Assembly (NCBI RefSeq): GCF_000755245.1
Contig: NZ_BBMP01000007.1
Coordinates: 1-64,000, forward strand
Length of the DNA stretch: 64,000 nucleotides
Source: Halococcus sediminicola
Lineage (GTDB): Archaea > Halobacteriota > Halobacteria > Halobacteriales > Halococcaceae
Direction: 5' to 3'
Shown: positions 53,310-63,576 of the stretch, in pieces
How the letters are laid out: each line of letters starts with the position of its first letter
Position numbering within the stretch: position 1 is the first letter of the stretch
Made by a program: the position numbers and the translations under genes
Notes under the pieces: generated by a model
Told to the model about the DNA's origin: nothing
Seen by the model: only the letters and a program-made list of their open reading frames with translations
Databases searched by the model: none

Positions 53310-54536
53310 ATGAGTGGCGAACTGTACGAACCCGAGACCGTGTGGGAGTTCGGCATGGCCGACCGGGTGAAGTTCGGCATCGGAGCCAGCAGGGAACTCC
53401 CGTCGGCGATACACGAACACGGCGCGTCGTCGGTGTTGTTCGTGACCGACCGGGGTATCGAGGACGCGGGCATCATCGACCACCTCCTCGGCGTTCTCGA
53501 TGGCCACGACATCGAAGCCGCCGTCCACGCGGCCGTCGAACCGGAGCCATCGGTGAACGTCTACGAGGAAGCAATGGGAGCCGTCGCGGACCACGATACG
53601 GACCTCGTGGTCGGTGTCGGCGGCGGGAGTTCGATGGATGTCGCCAAGACCGCCAGCGTCCTCGCCGACAGCGACGGCTCCGTGCTCGATTACGCCGCCT
53701 CGCCGGTCGGCGACGGGCGTTCGATGGCCGCATCGGGGCGGCCCTGTATCTGCCTTCCGACGACCTCCGGCACCGGCTCAGAGACGTCGCCGGTCGCCGT
53801 GGTTTCCGACCCGAGTGCGAACCGCAAGAGTGGGCTCTCCGACCGCCGGTTGCGCCCGGCGATGGCGCTCGTCGATCCGACGCTCATCACGTCGCTGCCG
53901 CCGGCCCCGACCGCCTTTTCGGGCATGGACGCTCTCGGCCACGCCATCGAGTCGTACTCGGCGATCCGCTTCGATGCGAAACCCCGCCCTTCGAATCCCG
54001 AGGAGCGCCCCGATTACAACGGCCGGTCCGTCCTCACCGACCAGCTGGCGCGGAAGGCGATCGAACTCGTTGGCGACAACCTCCGGCGGGCGGTCGACAA
54101 CGGCAACGACCTCGACGCGCGCCGGAACATGGCGCTCGCGAGCCTGCTCGCCGGAATGGCCTTTACGAACTCCGGAACCACCGCCGCCCACGCGCTCGCG
54201 ATGGCCACCGGCGCGGCGTTCGACGTCCCACACGGCGTCGCGGTGGCGATATTCCTGCCGGAGGTGATCCGGTTCAACACGCAGAGTTCCCCCGAACGGT
54301 TCGACGAAATCGTTCGGCTCCTCGGTGCCGAACGGACCGCGGCGGACGCGAGCGAGGCCGTTGGGAACCTGCGCCGCGACGTGGGCATCGCCGACGGTCT
54401 CGCCGAGTTCGGCGTGACCGACGATTACATCGACGAACTGGCTGAGCGGACGCTCGACATGGAGCGGTTGCTCTCCCGGAACGCTCGGCGCATGGCCCAC
54501 GACGACGTTGAGCGAATCCTCCGACGGGCGCTCTGA
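53310..54536 (+). CDS. Iron-containing alcohol dehydrogenase
   Basis: A 408-residue enzyme of the Fe-ADH group, starting at ATG 53310 (MSGELYEPETVWEFGMADRV); an upstream ATG at 53280 would add ten residues. The NAD-binding part holds VVGVGGGSSMDVAKTASVLA. Metal ligands lie in GMDALGHAIESYSA and GAAFDVPHGVAVAIFLPEVI. It sits 221 bases upstream of xsc on the same strand. Its product or substrate may be sulfoacetaldehyde, because bacterial Fe-ADHs of this type convert sulfoacetaldehyde and isethionate. That is inference; other alcohols are possible. Confidence 0.85.
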   Translation: MSGELYEPETVWEFGMADRVKFGIGASRELPSAIHEHGASSVLFVTDRGIEDAGIIDHLLGVLDGHDIEAAVHAAVEPEPSVNVYEEAMGAVADHDTDLVVGVGGGSSMDVAKTASVLADSDGSVLDYAASPVGDGRSMAASGRPCICLPTTSGTGSETSPVAVVSDPSANRKSGLSDRRLRPAMALVDPTLITSLPPAPTAFSGMDALGHAIESYSAIRFDAKPRPSNPEERPDYNGRSVLTDQLARKAIELVGDNLRRAVDNGNDLDARRNMALASLLAGMAFTNSGTTAAHALAMATGAAFDVPHGVAVAIFLPEVIRFNTQSSPERFDEIVRLLGAERTAADASEAVGNLRRDVGIADGLAEFGVTDDYIDELAERTLDMERLLSRNARRMAHDDVERILRRAL

Positions 54537-54700
54537 GCGCCGCGAATCGGCGTTCCGGCCCCCATGTGACACACGATTCGCCAATCAACTGTCGCCACGA
54601 TCGACGAGATGGCTGACGCTACGGGAAATCAACTCTCGACGCAAACGACCGCACTATATTCAATTGAGGGAATTTTGTTGTAGTTTCTTCCTATAGATTG

Positions 54701-54721
54701 CTGAAATTCAGAAGTTATAAG
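54701..54721 (+). promoter_or_regulatory. xsc promoter element
   Basis: CTGAAATTCAG (54701-54711) is a palindrome centred on one base, followed at once by a TATA-like GTTATAAG (54714-54721), about 43 bases before the xsc ATG at 54758. The surrounding stretch is AT-rich. The palindrome sits where an archaeal activator could bind. The leader would be about 17 bases. Confidence 0.45.
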
Positions 54722-54757
54722 TCATTCCGTGGAGTGGGCCCAAACGGGTCGAACGCA

Positions 54758-56545
54758 ATGTCACGACAGCAAGAACCACCCGAAGTCGAGAACGCACCGC
54801 TGCACGAAGGGGAGACGATGACGCCGAGCGAGGCGCTGCTCGAACAGTTCGTCGCCGAGGACGCCGACGTCATGTTCGGCATCGTCGGTTCGGCGTTCAT
54901 GGACTTCCTCGACATCATGCCGCAGGCGGGCATCCGCTACCTGCCCGTTCGGCACGAACAGAACGCCGCCCACATGGCCGACGGTTACGCCGAAGCGCTC
55001 TGTGGCCGCGAACCCGGCATCTGTGTCGCACAGAACGGTCCCGGCGTCACCAACATGGTCACGGGCATCAAAGCCGCCCAGCTCAACCATTCCCCCGTAA
55101 TCATGCTTTCACCGGCCGCCACCACGGGCTCGATCGGCACTGATGGATTTCAGGAGGCCGATACCATGTCGATCTTCGACGAGTGCGTCGACTGGCAGGG
55201 CCGTCTCGAAGACAACAGCCGCGTCGCCGAGTACGTTCGCACGGCCTACCGCGAGTCGCTGGCCGAGATGGGACCGACCCAGATCGACTTCGCGCGCGAC
55301 CAGCTCTACGGCGAGATCGAGACCGACGTCCTTCAACCGAATCAGTACCGCCAAGAGAGCATCGGCGCGGCCGACGCCGACAAGGTGAGCGACGCCGCTG
55401 CAATGCTCTCCGAGGCCGACAACCCCGCCATCATCGCCGGGCTCGGCACGATCTACTCGGACGCCATCGACGAGGTCGCCGACCTCGCCGAGCGGCTGAA
55501 CGCCCCCGTGGCGAACTCCTACCTCCACAACGACAGCTTCCCCATCAGCCATCCGCTGGCGGTGGGTGCGCTCGGCTACGGCGGGTCGAAGGCCGCGATG
55601 GAGTCGCTCTCGGAGGCCGACTGCGTTATCGCCGTCGGCAGCCGCCTCAGCGGGTTCGGTCTCCTGCCCCAGTACGGCATGGACTGGTTCCCCGAGGACG
55701 CCGACGTCATCCAGATCGACGCCGACGCCTCCCAGATCGGCCGCACCACGCGCGTCGAGTTGGGCTTGGTCGGCGACGCCGCCGAGACCGTCCGCGGCGT
55801 CACCGACAAACTCGACGACACCGCGGGTGCGGACGACTCGCGTGTCGGGAAGATCCAGCAGGCCTACGCCGACTGGAAGGACGAACTCGAAGAGATGTCC
55901 CAGTCCGATCAGACGCCGATTCATCCCCGGCGCGCGCTCTGGGACGTCGCGCAGGCGCTGCCCGAGAACACGATGGTTTCGACGGACATCGGCAACACCT
56001 GCTCGATGGCCAACGCCTACCTCGAATTCGACAATCCGGGCAACTTCCTCGCCGCCGGTACCTACGGCAACTGCGGGTTCGCCTACCCCGCGGCCATCGG
56101 CGCGAAGGTCGCTCGGCCCGACGATCCTGCAGTGGCGCTCGTCGGCGACGGCGCGTGGGGCATGCAGTCGCTCAACGAGGTCATGACCGCCGTCCGCGAG
56201 GACATTCCGGCCGTGGCGGTCGTGTTCAACAACATGGAGTGGGGTGCCGAAAAGCAGAACCAGTACTGGTTCTACAACGACCGCTTCGTCGGCACCGACC
56301 TGCCCGAGAACCCCGACTTCGCCGAGATCGCCCGCGACATGGGCGCACACGGCACGCGCGTCGAGGACCCGGACAACGTCCAGTCGGCGATGACCGACGC
56401 GCTCCAGTCGGGCGAACCAGCCGTGGTCGAAATCATGACCGACGGGACGGAATTACTCGAACCGTTCCGCCGCGACGCGCTCGACGACCCCGAGCGCGTT
56501 CTCGAAAAGTACCGCCAGCCCGGCGACGCCAACTACGAGGGCTGA
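54758..56545 (+). CDS. xsc: Sulfoacetaldehyde acetyltransferase (TPP-dependent)
   Basis: A 595-residue thiamine diphosphate enzyme that converts sulfoacetaldehyde and phosphate to acetyl phosphate and sulfite. ATG 54758 was chosen over the longer frame from 54698. The catalytic Glu is in [16 protein letters not shown]. The block [20 protein letters not shown] and the TPP-Mg motif [15 protein letters not shown], ending in FNNMEWG, are visible. [20 protein letters not shown] is nearly specific to Xsc rather than acetolactate synthase. The next gene is pta, as in bacterial sulfonate operons, which supports the call. Thiamine genes lie on both sides. Confidence 0.85.
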   Translation: MSRQQEPPEVENAPLHEGETMTPSEALLEQFVAEDADVMFGIVGSAFMDFLDIMPQAGIRYLPVRHEQNAAHMADGYAEALCGREPGICVAQNGPGVTNMVTGIKAAQLNHSPVIMLSPAATTGSIGTDGFQEADTMSIFDECVDWQGRLEDNSRVAEYVRTAYRESLAEMGPTQIDFARDQLYGEIETDVLQPNQYRQESIGAADADKVSDAAAMLSEADNPAIIAGLGTIYSDAIDEVADLAERLNAPVANSYLHNDSFPISHPLAVGALGYGGSKAAMESLSEADCVIAVGSRLSGFGLLPQYGMDWFPEDADVIQIDADASQIGRTTRVELGLVGDAAETVRGVTDKLDDTAGADDSRVGKIQQAYADWKDELEEMSQSDQTPIHPRRALWDVAQALPENTMVSTDIGNTCSMANAYLEFDNPGNFLAAGTYGNCGFAYPAAIGAKVARPDDPAVALVGDGAWGMQSLNEVMTAVREDIPAVAVVFNNMEWGAEKQNQYWFYNDRFVGTDLPENPDFAEIARDMGAHGTRVEDPDNVQSAMTDALQSGEPAVVEIMTDGTELLEPFRRDALDDPERVLEKYRQPGDANYEG

Positions 56546-56591
56546 GCCGCCGGCGGTCATCCGTCACCCGTTTATCACACCCCAGACACCG

Positions 56592-57662
56592 ATGAGCCTC
56601 ATCCCCAAACTCCGCGAGCAAGCCCGGACGGCGACGCCGCCCATTGTACTGCCCGAAGCCCACGACACCCGAATCCTCGAAGCGGCCGTCGGGGCCGCAC
56701 GCGACGGTATCGCACGGCCCGTTCTGCCGGGTCCCGACGCCGAAACCGAGCGGCTGTGTGCCGAACACGACCTCCCGATGGAGGCGCTCACGTTCGTCGA
56801 GCGCCCGGCCGAGGAGAGGATGGAGGGGTACGCCACCGAATACGCCGCGCTACGCGATATACCTGTCTCGGCCGCCAAACGCGTGCTCGACGACGACCTG
56901 ATTCTGGGGGCGTGGCTCGCGCGCACCGGCGAGGCCGAGGGGATGGTCGCGGGCGCGACCCACCCGACTGCCGAGGTGGTCGCGGCGGCCAACGGTATCG
57001 TGGGACTCGATCCGCTAGTCGACACCGCGTCGAGTTACTTCCTGATGGAGTTCGACGATTCGACCATCGGCGAGAACGGCACACTGCTCTACGCCGACTG
57101 TGGGGTGAACATCGACCCCGACGACGAACAGCTCGCGGATATCGCGCTTGCGACCGCCACGACCGCCGCGAAGCTTCTCGATTGGGAGCCACGGGTCGCT
57201 ATGCTCTCGTTTTCGACGAAGGGTAGTGCGAGCCACGAGACCGTCGACGAAGTCCGGCGGGCGACCGAACTCGCCCGCGAACGGATGGACGGGTTGCGTA
57301 TCGACGGCGAACTACAGAGCGACGCGGCGCTCGTGCCGAGCATCGCCGAGCGCAAGAACGGGACCGGGTTGGTCGAGGGCGACGCGAACGTGCTTGTCTT
57401 TCCGGACCTGAACGCCGGCAACATCGCCTACAAACTCACCGAACGCCTCGCCGGCGCGACGGCGCTCGGTCCCGTGTTGCAGGGGTACGCCCGACCGTTG
57501 AGCGACCTCTCGCGCGGCGCGAGTACCAGCGACATCTACGACATCGTCACGATCACCGCCGCCCACGCCGCCGTGACCGCGGACCCTCCCGACGGGACGG
57601 TCCTCGAACGGGGACTGCTGGCGCGGCGCGAGCAGGAACCCCCACGACCAGAACAACCATGA
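56592..57662 (+). CDS. pta: Phosphate acetyltransferase
   Basis: A 356-residue enzyme that turns acetyl phosphate and CoA into acetyl-CoA. It contains the CoA/phosphate blocks [40 protein letters not shown], and [20 protein letters not shown], with [20 protein letters not shown] near the C terminus. It lies 46 bases after xsc and is probably co-transcribed. Because Xsc yields acetyl phosphate, Pta completes entry into central metabolism. Length and motifs match bacterial Pta catalytic domains. Confidence 0.92.
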   Translation: MSLIPKLREQARTATPPIVLPEAHDTRILEAAVGAARDGIARPVLPGPDAETERLCAEHDLPMEALTFVERPAEERMEGYATEYAALRDIPVSAAKRVLDDDLILGAWLARTGEAEGMVAGATHPTAEVVAAANGIVGLDPLVDTASSYFLMEFDDSTIGENGTLLYADCGVNIDPDDEQLADIALATATTAAKLLDWEPRVAMLSFSTKGSASHETVDEVRRATELARERMDGLRIDGELQSDAALVPSIAERKNGTGLVEGDANVLVFPDLNAGNIAYKLTERLAGATALGPVLQGYARPLSDLSRGASTSDIYDIVTITAAHAAVTADPPDGTVLERGLLARREQEPPRPEQP

Positions 57663-57733
57663 CCGAAACGACGACACGGATGGACGACGAGACGCGCACG
57701 AACGACCGACGGATTCCCTTACCGCGACGCTGA
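57659..57733 (+). pseudogene. Truncated start of a third gene after pta
   Basis: ATG 57659 overlaps the pta stop by ATGA and opens a 24-codon frame ([20 protein letters not shown]) that ends at TGA. The coupling to pta looks deliberate, but the product is too short for a normal gene. It may be the 5' stub of a lost or truncated operon gene. No family can be named. Confidence 0.35.
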
Positions 57734-57976
57734 GAGCCGGCAACACCTCTCGATGCATCCGGGTCGTAAGACCCTCGATTACGCCGAACGGCAGGCGTCG
57801 TAGAGATGCTTGTCGATCTCACAGCCAGTCGATAGACAGTGAACAGTTGCTCATCGGTGATTGCTTCGTTCCGGCCATTTCTCGTACTGTCCGTCAGATC
57901 CGGTTCATCGACCACCCTCGAAAACTCAGTGGTGGTCGAATGGGCCGGGCCGACGAGTGACGGTCTGCCGACCGTA
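57663..57976. other. Intergenic stretch between pta and thi4
   Basis: About 310 bases between the pta and thi4 3' ends. Apart from the truncated start after pta, I see no credible gene. Short frames on the minus strand contain fragments such as MVDEPDLTDSTRNGRNEAIT that look like decayed coding sequence. No RNA gene or clear terminator hairpin was identified. Confidence 0.4.
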
Positions 57977-58903
57977 TCAGTCGTCGGCCGGCGCGGGTGA
58001 GTTCATGTCGACGGGTTCGGCGTCGACACCGAGTTCGTCGATGGCGGCCTGGGCGGCGCGCTTGCCCGAGAGCAACATTGCCCCGAAGGTCGGTCCCATC
58101 CGGGGGAGACCGTAAGTCGTCGCGGTCGCCATCCCCGTGACGATCAGGCCAGGGTGGGCGACGCCCGTGTTCTCGACGACCGCGTCCTCGCTCCGGCCGA
58201 CCCACATCGAGTCGTGACCCGGCGAGTCGTGACCCGGAGCGCCGTACTGAGCGTCCTCGGTCTGATCCATGCCGGTCGCGTCGGCGGCGTCGGCGATGCC
58301 GGGCGCGTCGAGCACGCCCCGCTCGTCGAGTTTCGAGACGGCCATCGCCTCGTGACCGGTCGCGTCGATGACGAGGTCGGACTCGACGGCGACGGGGTCG
58401 ACACACGTGATCTCGCGCGGGAGCGCGTGGACGGGTGTCCAGTTCATTACGATGCCGCCGACACGATGGTCCTCGCGCACCACAATGTCGGTAAACTCCG
58501 TCATGTTCTGCATCTTCGCACCGGCGTCGCAGGCGGCCTTGATGAGGCCCGACGCCGCCTCGGGACCGTTGGCGACGTAGAGGCCCTCGCTGTCCTGTGA
58601 GCGCTTGTAGTCGACGTCGAGTTCGTCGAGCACCGACTGGGCGGGGTCGCGCACGGTGATCTTGTTCATCAGGAAGCCGCCGAGCCAGAACCCGCCACCG
58701 AGATAGTTGTTCTTCTCGACGACCATCGCCTTCACGCCACGCTCGCCGAGTTCCTTGGCGGCCATCAGCCCCGAGGGGCCGCCGCCGACGATGATCACGT
58801 CGGACTCGGTGTAGTCCATGAACTCCTCGGTCCACTCCTCGCCGATCGCTCGCGTCACCTGTGCTTCGCCGACATCGCTGAACTGCTCGAACTGTTCCGT
58901 CAT
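57977..58903 (-). CDS. thi4: Thiamine thiazole synthase, Cys-type
   Basis: A 308-residue enzyme making the thiazole part of thiamine from NAD, glycine and sulfur. Start is ATG 58903 ([20 protein letters not shown]). The FAD/NAD-binding motif [20 protein letters not shown] and [20 protein letters not shown] are visible. Cys167 in [13 protein letters not shown] is the position of the sulfide-donating suicide cysteine, as in yeast and Haloferax Thi4, rather than the His of methanogens. The C-terminal [20 protein letters not shown] is typical. The promoter carries the element shared with tenA. Confidence 0.92.
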   Translation of the reverse strand: MTEQFEQFSDVGEAQVTRAIGEEWTEEFMDYTESDVIIVGGGPSGLMAAKELGERGVKAMVVEKNNYLGGGFWLGGFLMNKITVRDPAQSVLDELDVDYKRSQDSEGLYVANGPEAASGLIKAACDAGAKMQNMTEFTDIVVREDHRVGGIVMNWTPVHALPREITCVDPVAVESDLVIDATGHEAMAVSKLDERGVLDAPGIADAADATGMDQTEDAQYGAPGHDSPGHDSMWVGRSEDAVVENTGVAHPGLIVTGMATATTYGLPRMGPTFGAMLLSGKRAAQAAIDELGVDAEPVDMNSPAPADD

Positions 58904-58919
58904 GCAACCCAGTGTTACT

Positions 58920-58937
58920 ACTGACGAATAATATATC
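58920..58937 (-). promoter_or_regulatory. thi4 promoter with candidate thiamine operator
   Basis: A TATA element (GATATATTA on this strand, 58929-58937) lies about 30 bases before the thi4 ATG. The plus-strand element ACTGACGAATA (58920-58930) abuts it on the downstream side, between TATA and the expected start of transcription. The same 11 bases occur in the tenA promoter, but upstream of TATA there. Confidence 0.6.
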
Positions 58938-59156
58938 TTTCCATCACAGTCACCTGCTCGTGGCTGGACTGAAATCTCGGCCGATGAACTCGCCATCGCG
59001 GCCCTCAGTGTAGGAGTCTCATACGAACTTTCGGACGAGCGCCGGCATCGTCGGAGCGATCGAGGGAATCGATTTCGACACCAGAAGTCGATCCTCTTCC
59101 GACCGAACAGCGCCGGAGGGGTTTATGTGATTAGAGATATATACTTTCGTCGGCCG

Positions 59157-60686
59157 ATGTCCGAGACACCACCAAACGTACGACCGCCGACGCCCGAGGA
59201 GATCCGCGAAAAAGCAGCACAGCACTACATCGATCTCTCCGACGACGAAGTCGAAGACTTCGAGACTGCCATCGTGGATACGCTCGAAGGCTACGAGCGG
59301 ATGGACGAACTGACAGTACCGACGCCCGAACGCGAATACACGACCCGTGATCCGGGCTACGAACCCGGCCCGGAGGAGGACCCGCTGAACGCCTTCGTGA
59401 GGAAGTGTGCGGTCGCGGGTTCCGATTCCGGGCCCCTGTCCGGCTACGAGGTCGGACTGAAGGACAGCATCGCGCTCGCAGGCATCGAGATGACTGTCGG
59501 GTCGAAGCTGTTCGAGGGATACGTCCCCACAACGGACGCCACCCTCGTGACGAGGCTGCTCGACGCCGGGGCGTCGATCACTGGCAAGTTGAACATGGAA
59601 GACATGGCGTTTTCGGGAAGCGGCGAACTCTCCGCCACTGGGCCGGTGTTGAACCCGACCGACCGAGACCACATTGCGGGCGGTTCGTCGAGTGGGTCGA
59701 TTGCTGCGGTCGTGAACGGCGACGTCGATGTCGCTATCGGTACCGACCAGGGTGGTTCGATCCGTATTCCCGCCGCGTGGAGCGGCGGCGTCGGGCACAA
59801 GCCGACACACACCCTCGTTCCATACACGGGAATCATTGGCCTGGGCCACTCGTTCGATCACGTCGGGCCGATGGCCACGAACGTCGAGGACTGTGCGAGG
59901 GTTCTCGACGTCATCGCTGGAAAGGACCCCGACGACCCACGGCAGGGACACGTTCCCACGGAGGAGTACGCTGACGCGCTATCGGAGGACCCGAGTGACC
60001 TGACGATCGGGATTCTCGAGGAAGGTTTCGGACACGAGGCGAGCGAAGCGGGTGTCGACGAGACGGTTCGGGAGGCCTTGAGTGATCTTGAGGCAGCAGG
60101 AGCGGAGACGACGGAAATCTCGATTCCCATGCATCTCGACGGGCTGGCGATCTGGAACGGGATCGTGATGGAAGAGACGACGGCGCTCGTTCGGGACGAG
60201 GGTGTCGGAAAGTACGACAAGGGACACTACGACACTCAACTCGCGGACGCGTTCGGCAAGGCCCGTCGAGCACAAGCGGACGATTACCTGACGACGGTGA
60301 AACTGACGCTGATACTCGGGCAGTATCTGTCCGACGAGTACAGAAGCCACTACTACACGAAGGCGAAGAACTTGGCCAGAGAACTCGGCCGACGGTACGA
60401 CGAGGCGCTATCGACTGTCGACGTCTTGGCGATGCCGACGACGCCACAGACGGCACACGAACAACAGGATACACTCACCCGACTGGAAGTCATCGACCGG
60501 GCGCTCAACATGCTATCGAACACGGCACCGTCCGATGCCACCGGTCATCCCGCCATATCGGTTCCGGCAGGCGAGTCCAACGGTCTCCCCGTCGGCTTGA
60601 TGTTTGTCGGCAGCCAGTTCGACGACCGAACGGTTCTCCGTGCTGGCTACACCTACGAGCAGTCCGTTGGCTGGACTCTCGGGTGA
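59157..60686 (+). CDS. Amidase (amidase signature family)
   Basis: A 509-residue cytosolic hydrolase of the amidase signature family, read from ATG 59157 (MSETPPNVRPPTPEEIREKA). The Ser-Ser-Lys triad is seen in GLKDSIALAG (Lys), GGSSSGSIAAVV (first Ser) and TDQGGSIRIPAAWSG (nucleophile Ser). The C-terminal VLAMPTTPQTAHEQQDTLTR is typical of the family. It is divergent from thi4. The substrate is unknown; no nitrile hydratase or urea carboxylase gene is adjacent. Confidence 0.9.
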   Translation: MSETPPNVRPPTPEEIREKAAQHYIDLSDDEVEDFETAIVDTLEGYERMDELTVPTPEREYTTRDPGYEPGPEEDPLNAFVRKCAVAGSDSGPLSGYEVGLKDSIALAGIEMTVGSKLFEGYVPTTDATLVTRLLDAGASITGKLNMEDMAFSGSGELSATGPVLNPTDRDHIAGGSSSGSIAAVVNGDVDVAIGTDQGGSIRIPAAWSGGVGHKPTHTLVPYTGIIGLGHSFDHVGPMATNVEDCARVLDVIAGKDPDDPRQGHVPTEEYADALSEDPSDLTIGILEEGFGHEASEAGVDETVREALSDLEAAGAETTEISIPMHLDGLAIWNGIVMEETTALVRDEGVGKYDKGHYDTQLADAFGKARRAQADDYLTTVKLTLILGQYLSDEYRSHYYTKAKNLARELGRRYDEALSTVDVLAMPTTPQTAHEQQDTLTRLEVIDRALNMLSNTAPSDATGHPAISVPAGESNGLPVGLMFVGSQFDDRTVLRAGYTYEQSVGWTLG

Positions 60687-60817
60687 CGTAACTCTCGATT
60701 CGACGATGGGGAAACTGCGTTCTCGATATCGTTTCTTGATGATTTTGGTGGTATCGAGTGTCCCGTGACGAGTTCCGAGCGACAGTATCACAGATGGCTC
60801 CCTGCCCGATCGGGGTT

Positions 60818-60836
60818 GTGCCCGTAAGCCGGGCAC
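60818..60836. repeat. Hairpin between amidase and alcohol dehydrogenase genes
   Basis: GTGCCCG (60818-60824) and CGGGCAC (60830-60836) form a perfect 7-base stem with a five-base TAAGC loop, about 130 bases after the amidase stop. It could end the amidase transcript, though no T-run follows. Confidence 0.4.
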
Positions 60837-60966
60837 GGTGTTGAATCCGGTCGAGTTTTTCGAGTGTGATTGGATCCATCTCCGCGGTGGCGAACACCCG
60901 ACCCCCATGCTGGCGAACCGGGTCACCAACAGTCTTTACTCTACGCGAGAGAGTATCAGTCACACG

Positions 60967-62007
60967 ATGCAAGCCGCCAGACTCCACGACTACACCGACG
61001 AAATGGACGATGCACTGTCGATCGACACGATCGAGCGTCCGGAGGCCGATACCGCCGATGGCGTCGTGGTCGAGGTCGAGGGTGCGGGCTGGTGTCAGAC
61101 CGACAATCACGTCATCGAGGGAATGTGGGAGCAGTACATGCCACAGGACCTTCCGATGACGCTCGGCCACGAGAACGCCGGCACGGTGGTCGAGGTCGGC
61201 GAGGGAGTCTCGACCGTGTCGGAGGGAGATTCGGTGATCTGTCACACCGTGATGACCTGTGGCACGTGCCGGCCCTGCCGGCTCGGCAACGATATGCACT
61301 GCGAGAACATCGGGTTCCCCGGACTGTCGACCGACGGCGGGTTCGCCGAGTACCTCCGTACCAACGACCGAGCCGTCATCCCGTTGCCTGGCGACGTGGA
61401 TACCGTCGACATCGCACCCCACGCCGACGCGGGCATCACGGCCTACCACGCGGTGAAACTCGCAGTACGGGAGCTGAATCCGGGTGACCACGCCGTGGTG
61501 ATCGGCATCGGTGGGTTGGGTCATATCGGTCTGCAATGTCTCGACGCGATGAGTGCTGCCACGATCACCGCCGTCGACGTGAAGGACTCCGCACGCTCGC
61601 TCGCCGACGACCTCGGTGCCCACCACACCCTCGATCCGACCGCGGATGACATCCCCGCGGAAGTCGACGCGCTCACCGACGGCACGGGGGCCCATGCAAT
61701 CCTCGACTTCGTCGGATCGGACGAGACGACCGGTCTCGCGCCCGATATCGTGGCGGGCGGTGGCGACCACTACGTCGTGGGCTACGGTGGCCACGTCCAC
61801 CAGCCCTCGCAGGCGCTCGTCAACGGTGACTTCAGCTATACGGGCACCCTCGTCGGCAATTATACCGAACTGCAAGAACTCGTCGCACTGGTCGAACGCG
61901 GCGACGTGGACCTCCGAACGTCGCGTCGGGGCTTGGACGAGATCAACGACGTCGCTGCCGAACTCGAACGTAACGAGATCGAGGGGCGGGCGGTCATCAC
62001 TCCGTAA
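60967..62007 (+). CDS. Zinc-dependent medium-chain alcohol dehydrogenase
   Basis: A 346-residue MDR enzyme, read from ATG 60967 (MQAARLHDYTDEMDDALSID); an ATG at 60907 would add 20 residues. A TATA element (TCTTTACTC) about 27 bases before the ATG supports the shorter start. Catalytic zinc ligands are CQTDNHVIEG and GHENAGTVVE. The structural zinc is bound by four Cys in CGTCRPCRLGNDMHC. The NAD loop is VVIGIGGLGHIGLQ with acidic residue VDVKDSA. The alcohol substrate is unknown. Confidence 0.9.
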   Translation: MQAARLHDYTDEMDDALSIDTIERPEADTADGVVVEVEGAGWCQTDNHVIEGMWEQYMPQDLPMTLGHENAGTVVEVGEGVSTVSEGDSVICHTVMTCGTCRPCRLGNDMHCENIGFPGLSTDGGFAEYLRTNDRAVIPLPGDVDTVDIAPHADAGITAYHAVKLAVRELNPGDHAVVIGIGGLGHIGLQCLDAMSAATITAVDVKDSARSLADDLGAHHTLDPTADDIPAEVDALTDGTGAHAILDFVGSDETTGLAPDIVAGGGDHYVVGYGGHVHQPSQALVNGDFSYTGTLVGNYTELQELVALVERGDVDLRTSRRGLDEINDVAAELERNEIEGRAVITP

Positions 62008-62300
62008 AACACCGTCCATACCACCTCAAAACGCCCTGACGAAGGTGGTTACTATGGCAATCGGCCATCTCATAGCGACCGAGTGCCCTGGTTCGGGCCG
62101 GCATCCGAATCACGTCTCCGACATGGTTGGTCTCGTGGAGCATGTAGTTCGATCAACGCCTGCCGACCGCCGAACGGAGACAGTCTTAATACATCGGACC
62201 GTCGAGACCCGTTCAGGAACCGCGAGCGACGTTCGTGGTGGTTCTGTCGTCCTCTCATGATTCGGTCGCCTCTCTCCAGTCGAACGGTAGTCGGGGTCGC

Positions 62301-63485
62301 ATGAACAGACGATGGTCTCTCGTGGCCGGGGGCTGGTTGCTTGCCGCCGTCCTGAACGCCTACATCATCGTCCCCGCGAGTTTCTTTTCGATCATCTCCG
62401 AGCAACTGGCGATCAGCTCGACGGCCGCAAGCTGGATCGTGAGTGTGATGTTCGGCGTGGGCGTGATCGCAAGCGTCCCCGCGGGTATCGCGCTGGATCG
62501 ACTCGACAATCGTCGTGCCATTCTCATCGCTGCGGGCGTGTTGGTGGTCTCTGGAGTGGGAAGCTGGTACGCCGCCAGAACGGGTTCGTACGGGTTGCTG
62601 CTTGCGGCACGGGCGCTCGGTGGATGCACGTTCCCGGTCATCTGGACGGGGAGTATGAACCTCATCGGCCGAACCTTCGACGCGGCGACCCACGCGACCG
62701 CGATCGGCGTGTTCACCACGAGCGCCCCTGCCGGGTTCGCCATCGGACAGCTCTCGGGGTCGTTGCTCGCCTCTCAGTGGGGCTGGACAGTCCCGTTCGG
62801 TGTCTTCGCCCTCCCTGCGGGCCTCGCTGGTGGCCTCTTCTGGATCGGGAGCCGACACACTCCCAGTCGGAGTGTCGAAAGCTCCCCACCACAGATCGCC
62901 GATTTCCGGCACGTTCTGACGAATCACCACGTCCAGTCGGTCGCCGTGATGGGATTTCTGGCGTACTCGGTGTACGTGTTCTTCAATTCGTGGATGCCGA
63001 CCTACCTCACCGACCAGTTGGGGCTGTCGGTGGCTGCGAGCGGGGTGTTGGTCGCTGCCTTTCCCGCGATGGGAGTTCTCTCGCGGAGCGGAAGCGGGTT
63101 CATCTCCGATTGGTTTCTGACCCAGCGCCGGCAGCCGCTGGTGACGGTCGCGTTCGGGGTTGCGTTCCCGTTGGTCGCCGTGATCGCCGTCTCGAAAGTC
63201 ATCGCGTTGCTGGTCGCCTGTCTGGTGCTGGCCGGGTTGTTCGTCCAGTTGGGGATCGGTATCCTCTACACGTACGTCCAGGAACTGGTCGATCCGACCG
63301 TGGGTGCAACGGCACTGGCGGCACTCACGATGATGTGCTCGTTGGGTTCGTTTACTGCACCGCTCGTCACGGGGTTTCTCATCGAGCAGACGGAGGGCTA
63401 CGGAGCCGCGTTCGGCTATGCGCTGTTGATCGTGGGCGTGGGAGCCGTGCTCGCCTACCGTGGCCCGGAGCCCAATAGCTCCTGA
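62301..63485 (+). CDS. MFS transporter
   Basis: A 394-residue membrane protein of 12 helices in the major facilitator superfamily. It starts at ATG 62301 (MNRRWSLVAGGWLLAAVLNA), and the loop-2/3 motif appears as GIALDRLDNRRAILIAAGVL. A soluble loop (RHTPSRSVESSPPQIADFRH) divides the two halves. A possible promoter (CTTAATACA) is about 110 bases upstream, so an upstream in-frame GTG 62235 cannot be ruled out. Substrate is unknown; organic acids are common for such permeases. Confidence 0.85.
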   Translation: MNRRWSLVAGGWLLAAVLNAYIIVPASFFSIISEQLAISSTAASWIVSVMFGVGVIASVPAGIALDRLDNRRAILIAAGVLVVSGVGSWYAARTGSYGLLLAARALGGCTFPVIWTGSMNLIGRTFDAATHATAIGVFTTSAPAGFAIGQLSGSLLASQWGWTVPFGVFALPAGLAGGLFWIGSRHTPSRSVESSPPQIADFRHVLTNHHVQSVAVMGFLAYSVYVFFNSWMPTYLTDQLGLSVAASGVLVAAFPAMGVLSRSGSGFISDWFLTQRRQPLVTVAFGVAFPLVAVIAVSKVIALLVACLVLAGLFVQLGIGILYTYVQELVDPTVGATALAALTMMCSLGSFTAPLVTGFLIEQTEGYGAAFGYALLIVGVGAVLAYRGPEPNSS

Positions 63486-63576
63486 TCAGCTGAATTGCAG
63501 GACGCTGGTCCAGACCGTCCGGTGCTTGCGAGTGAGCGCCCAGCAGTTTACTTCGAGAAGCAACGAGCGTCGGGCG

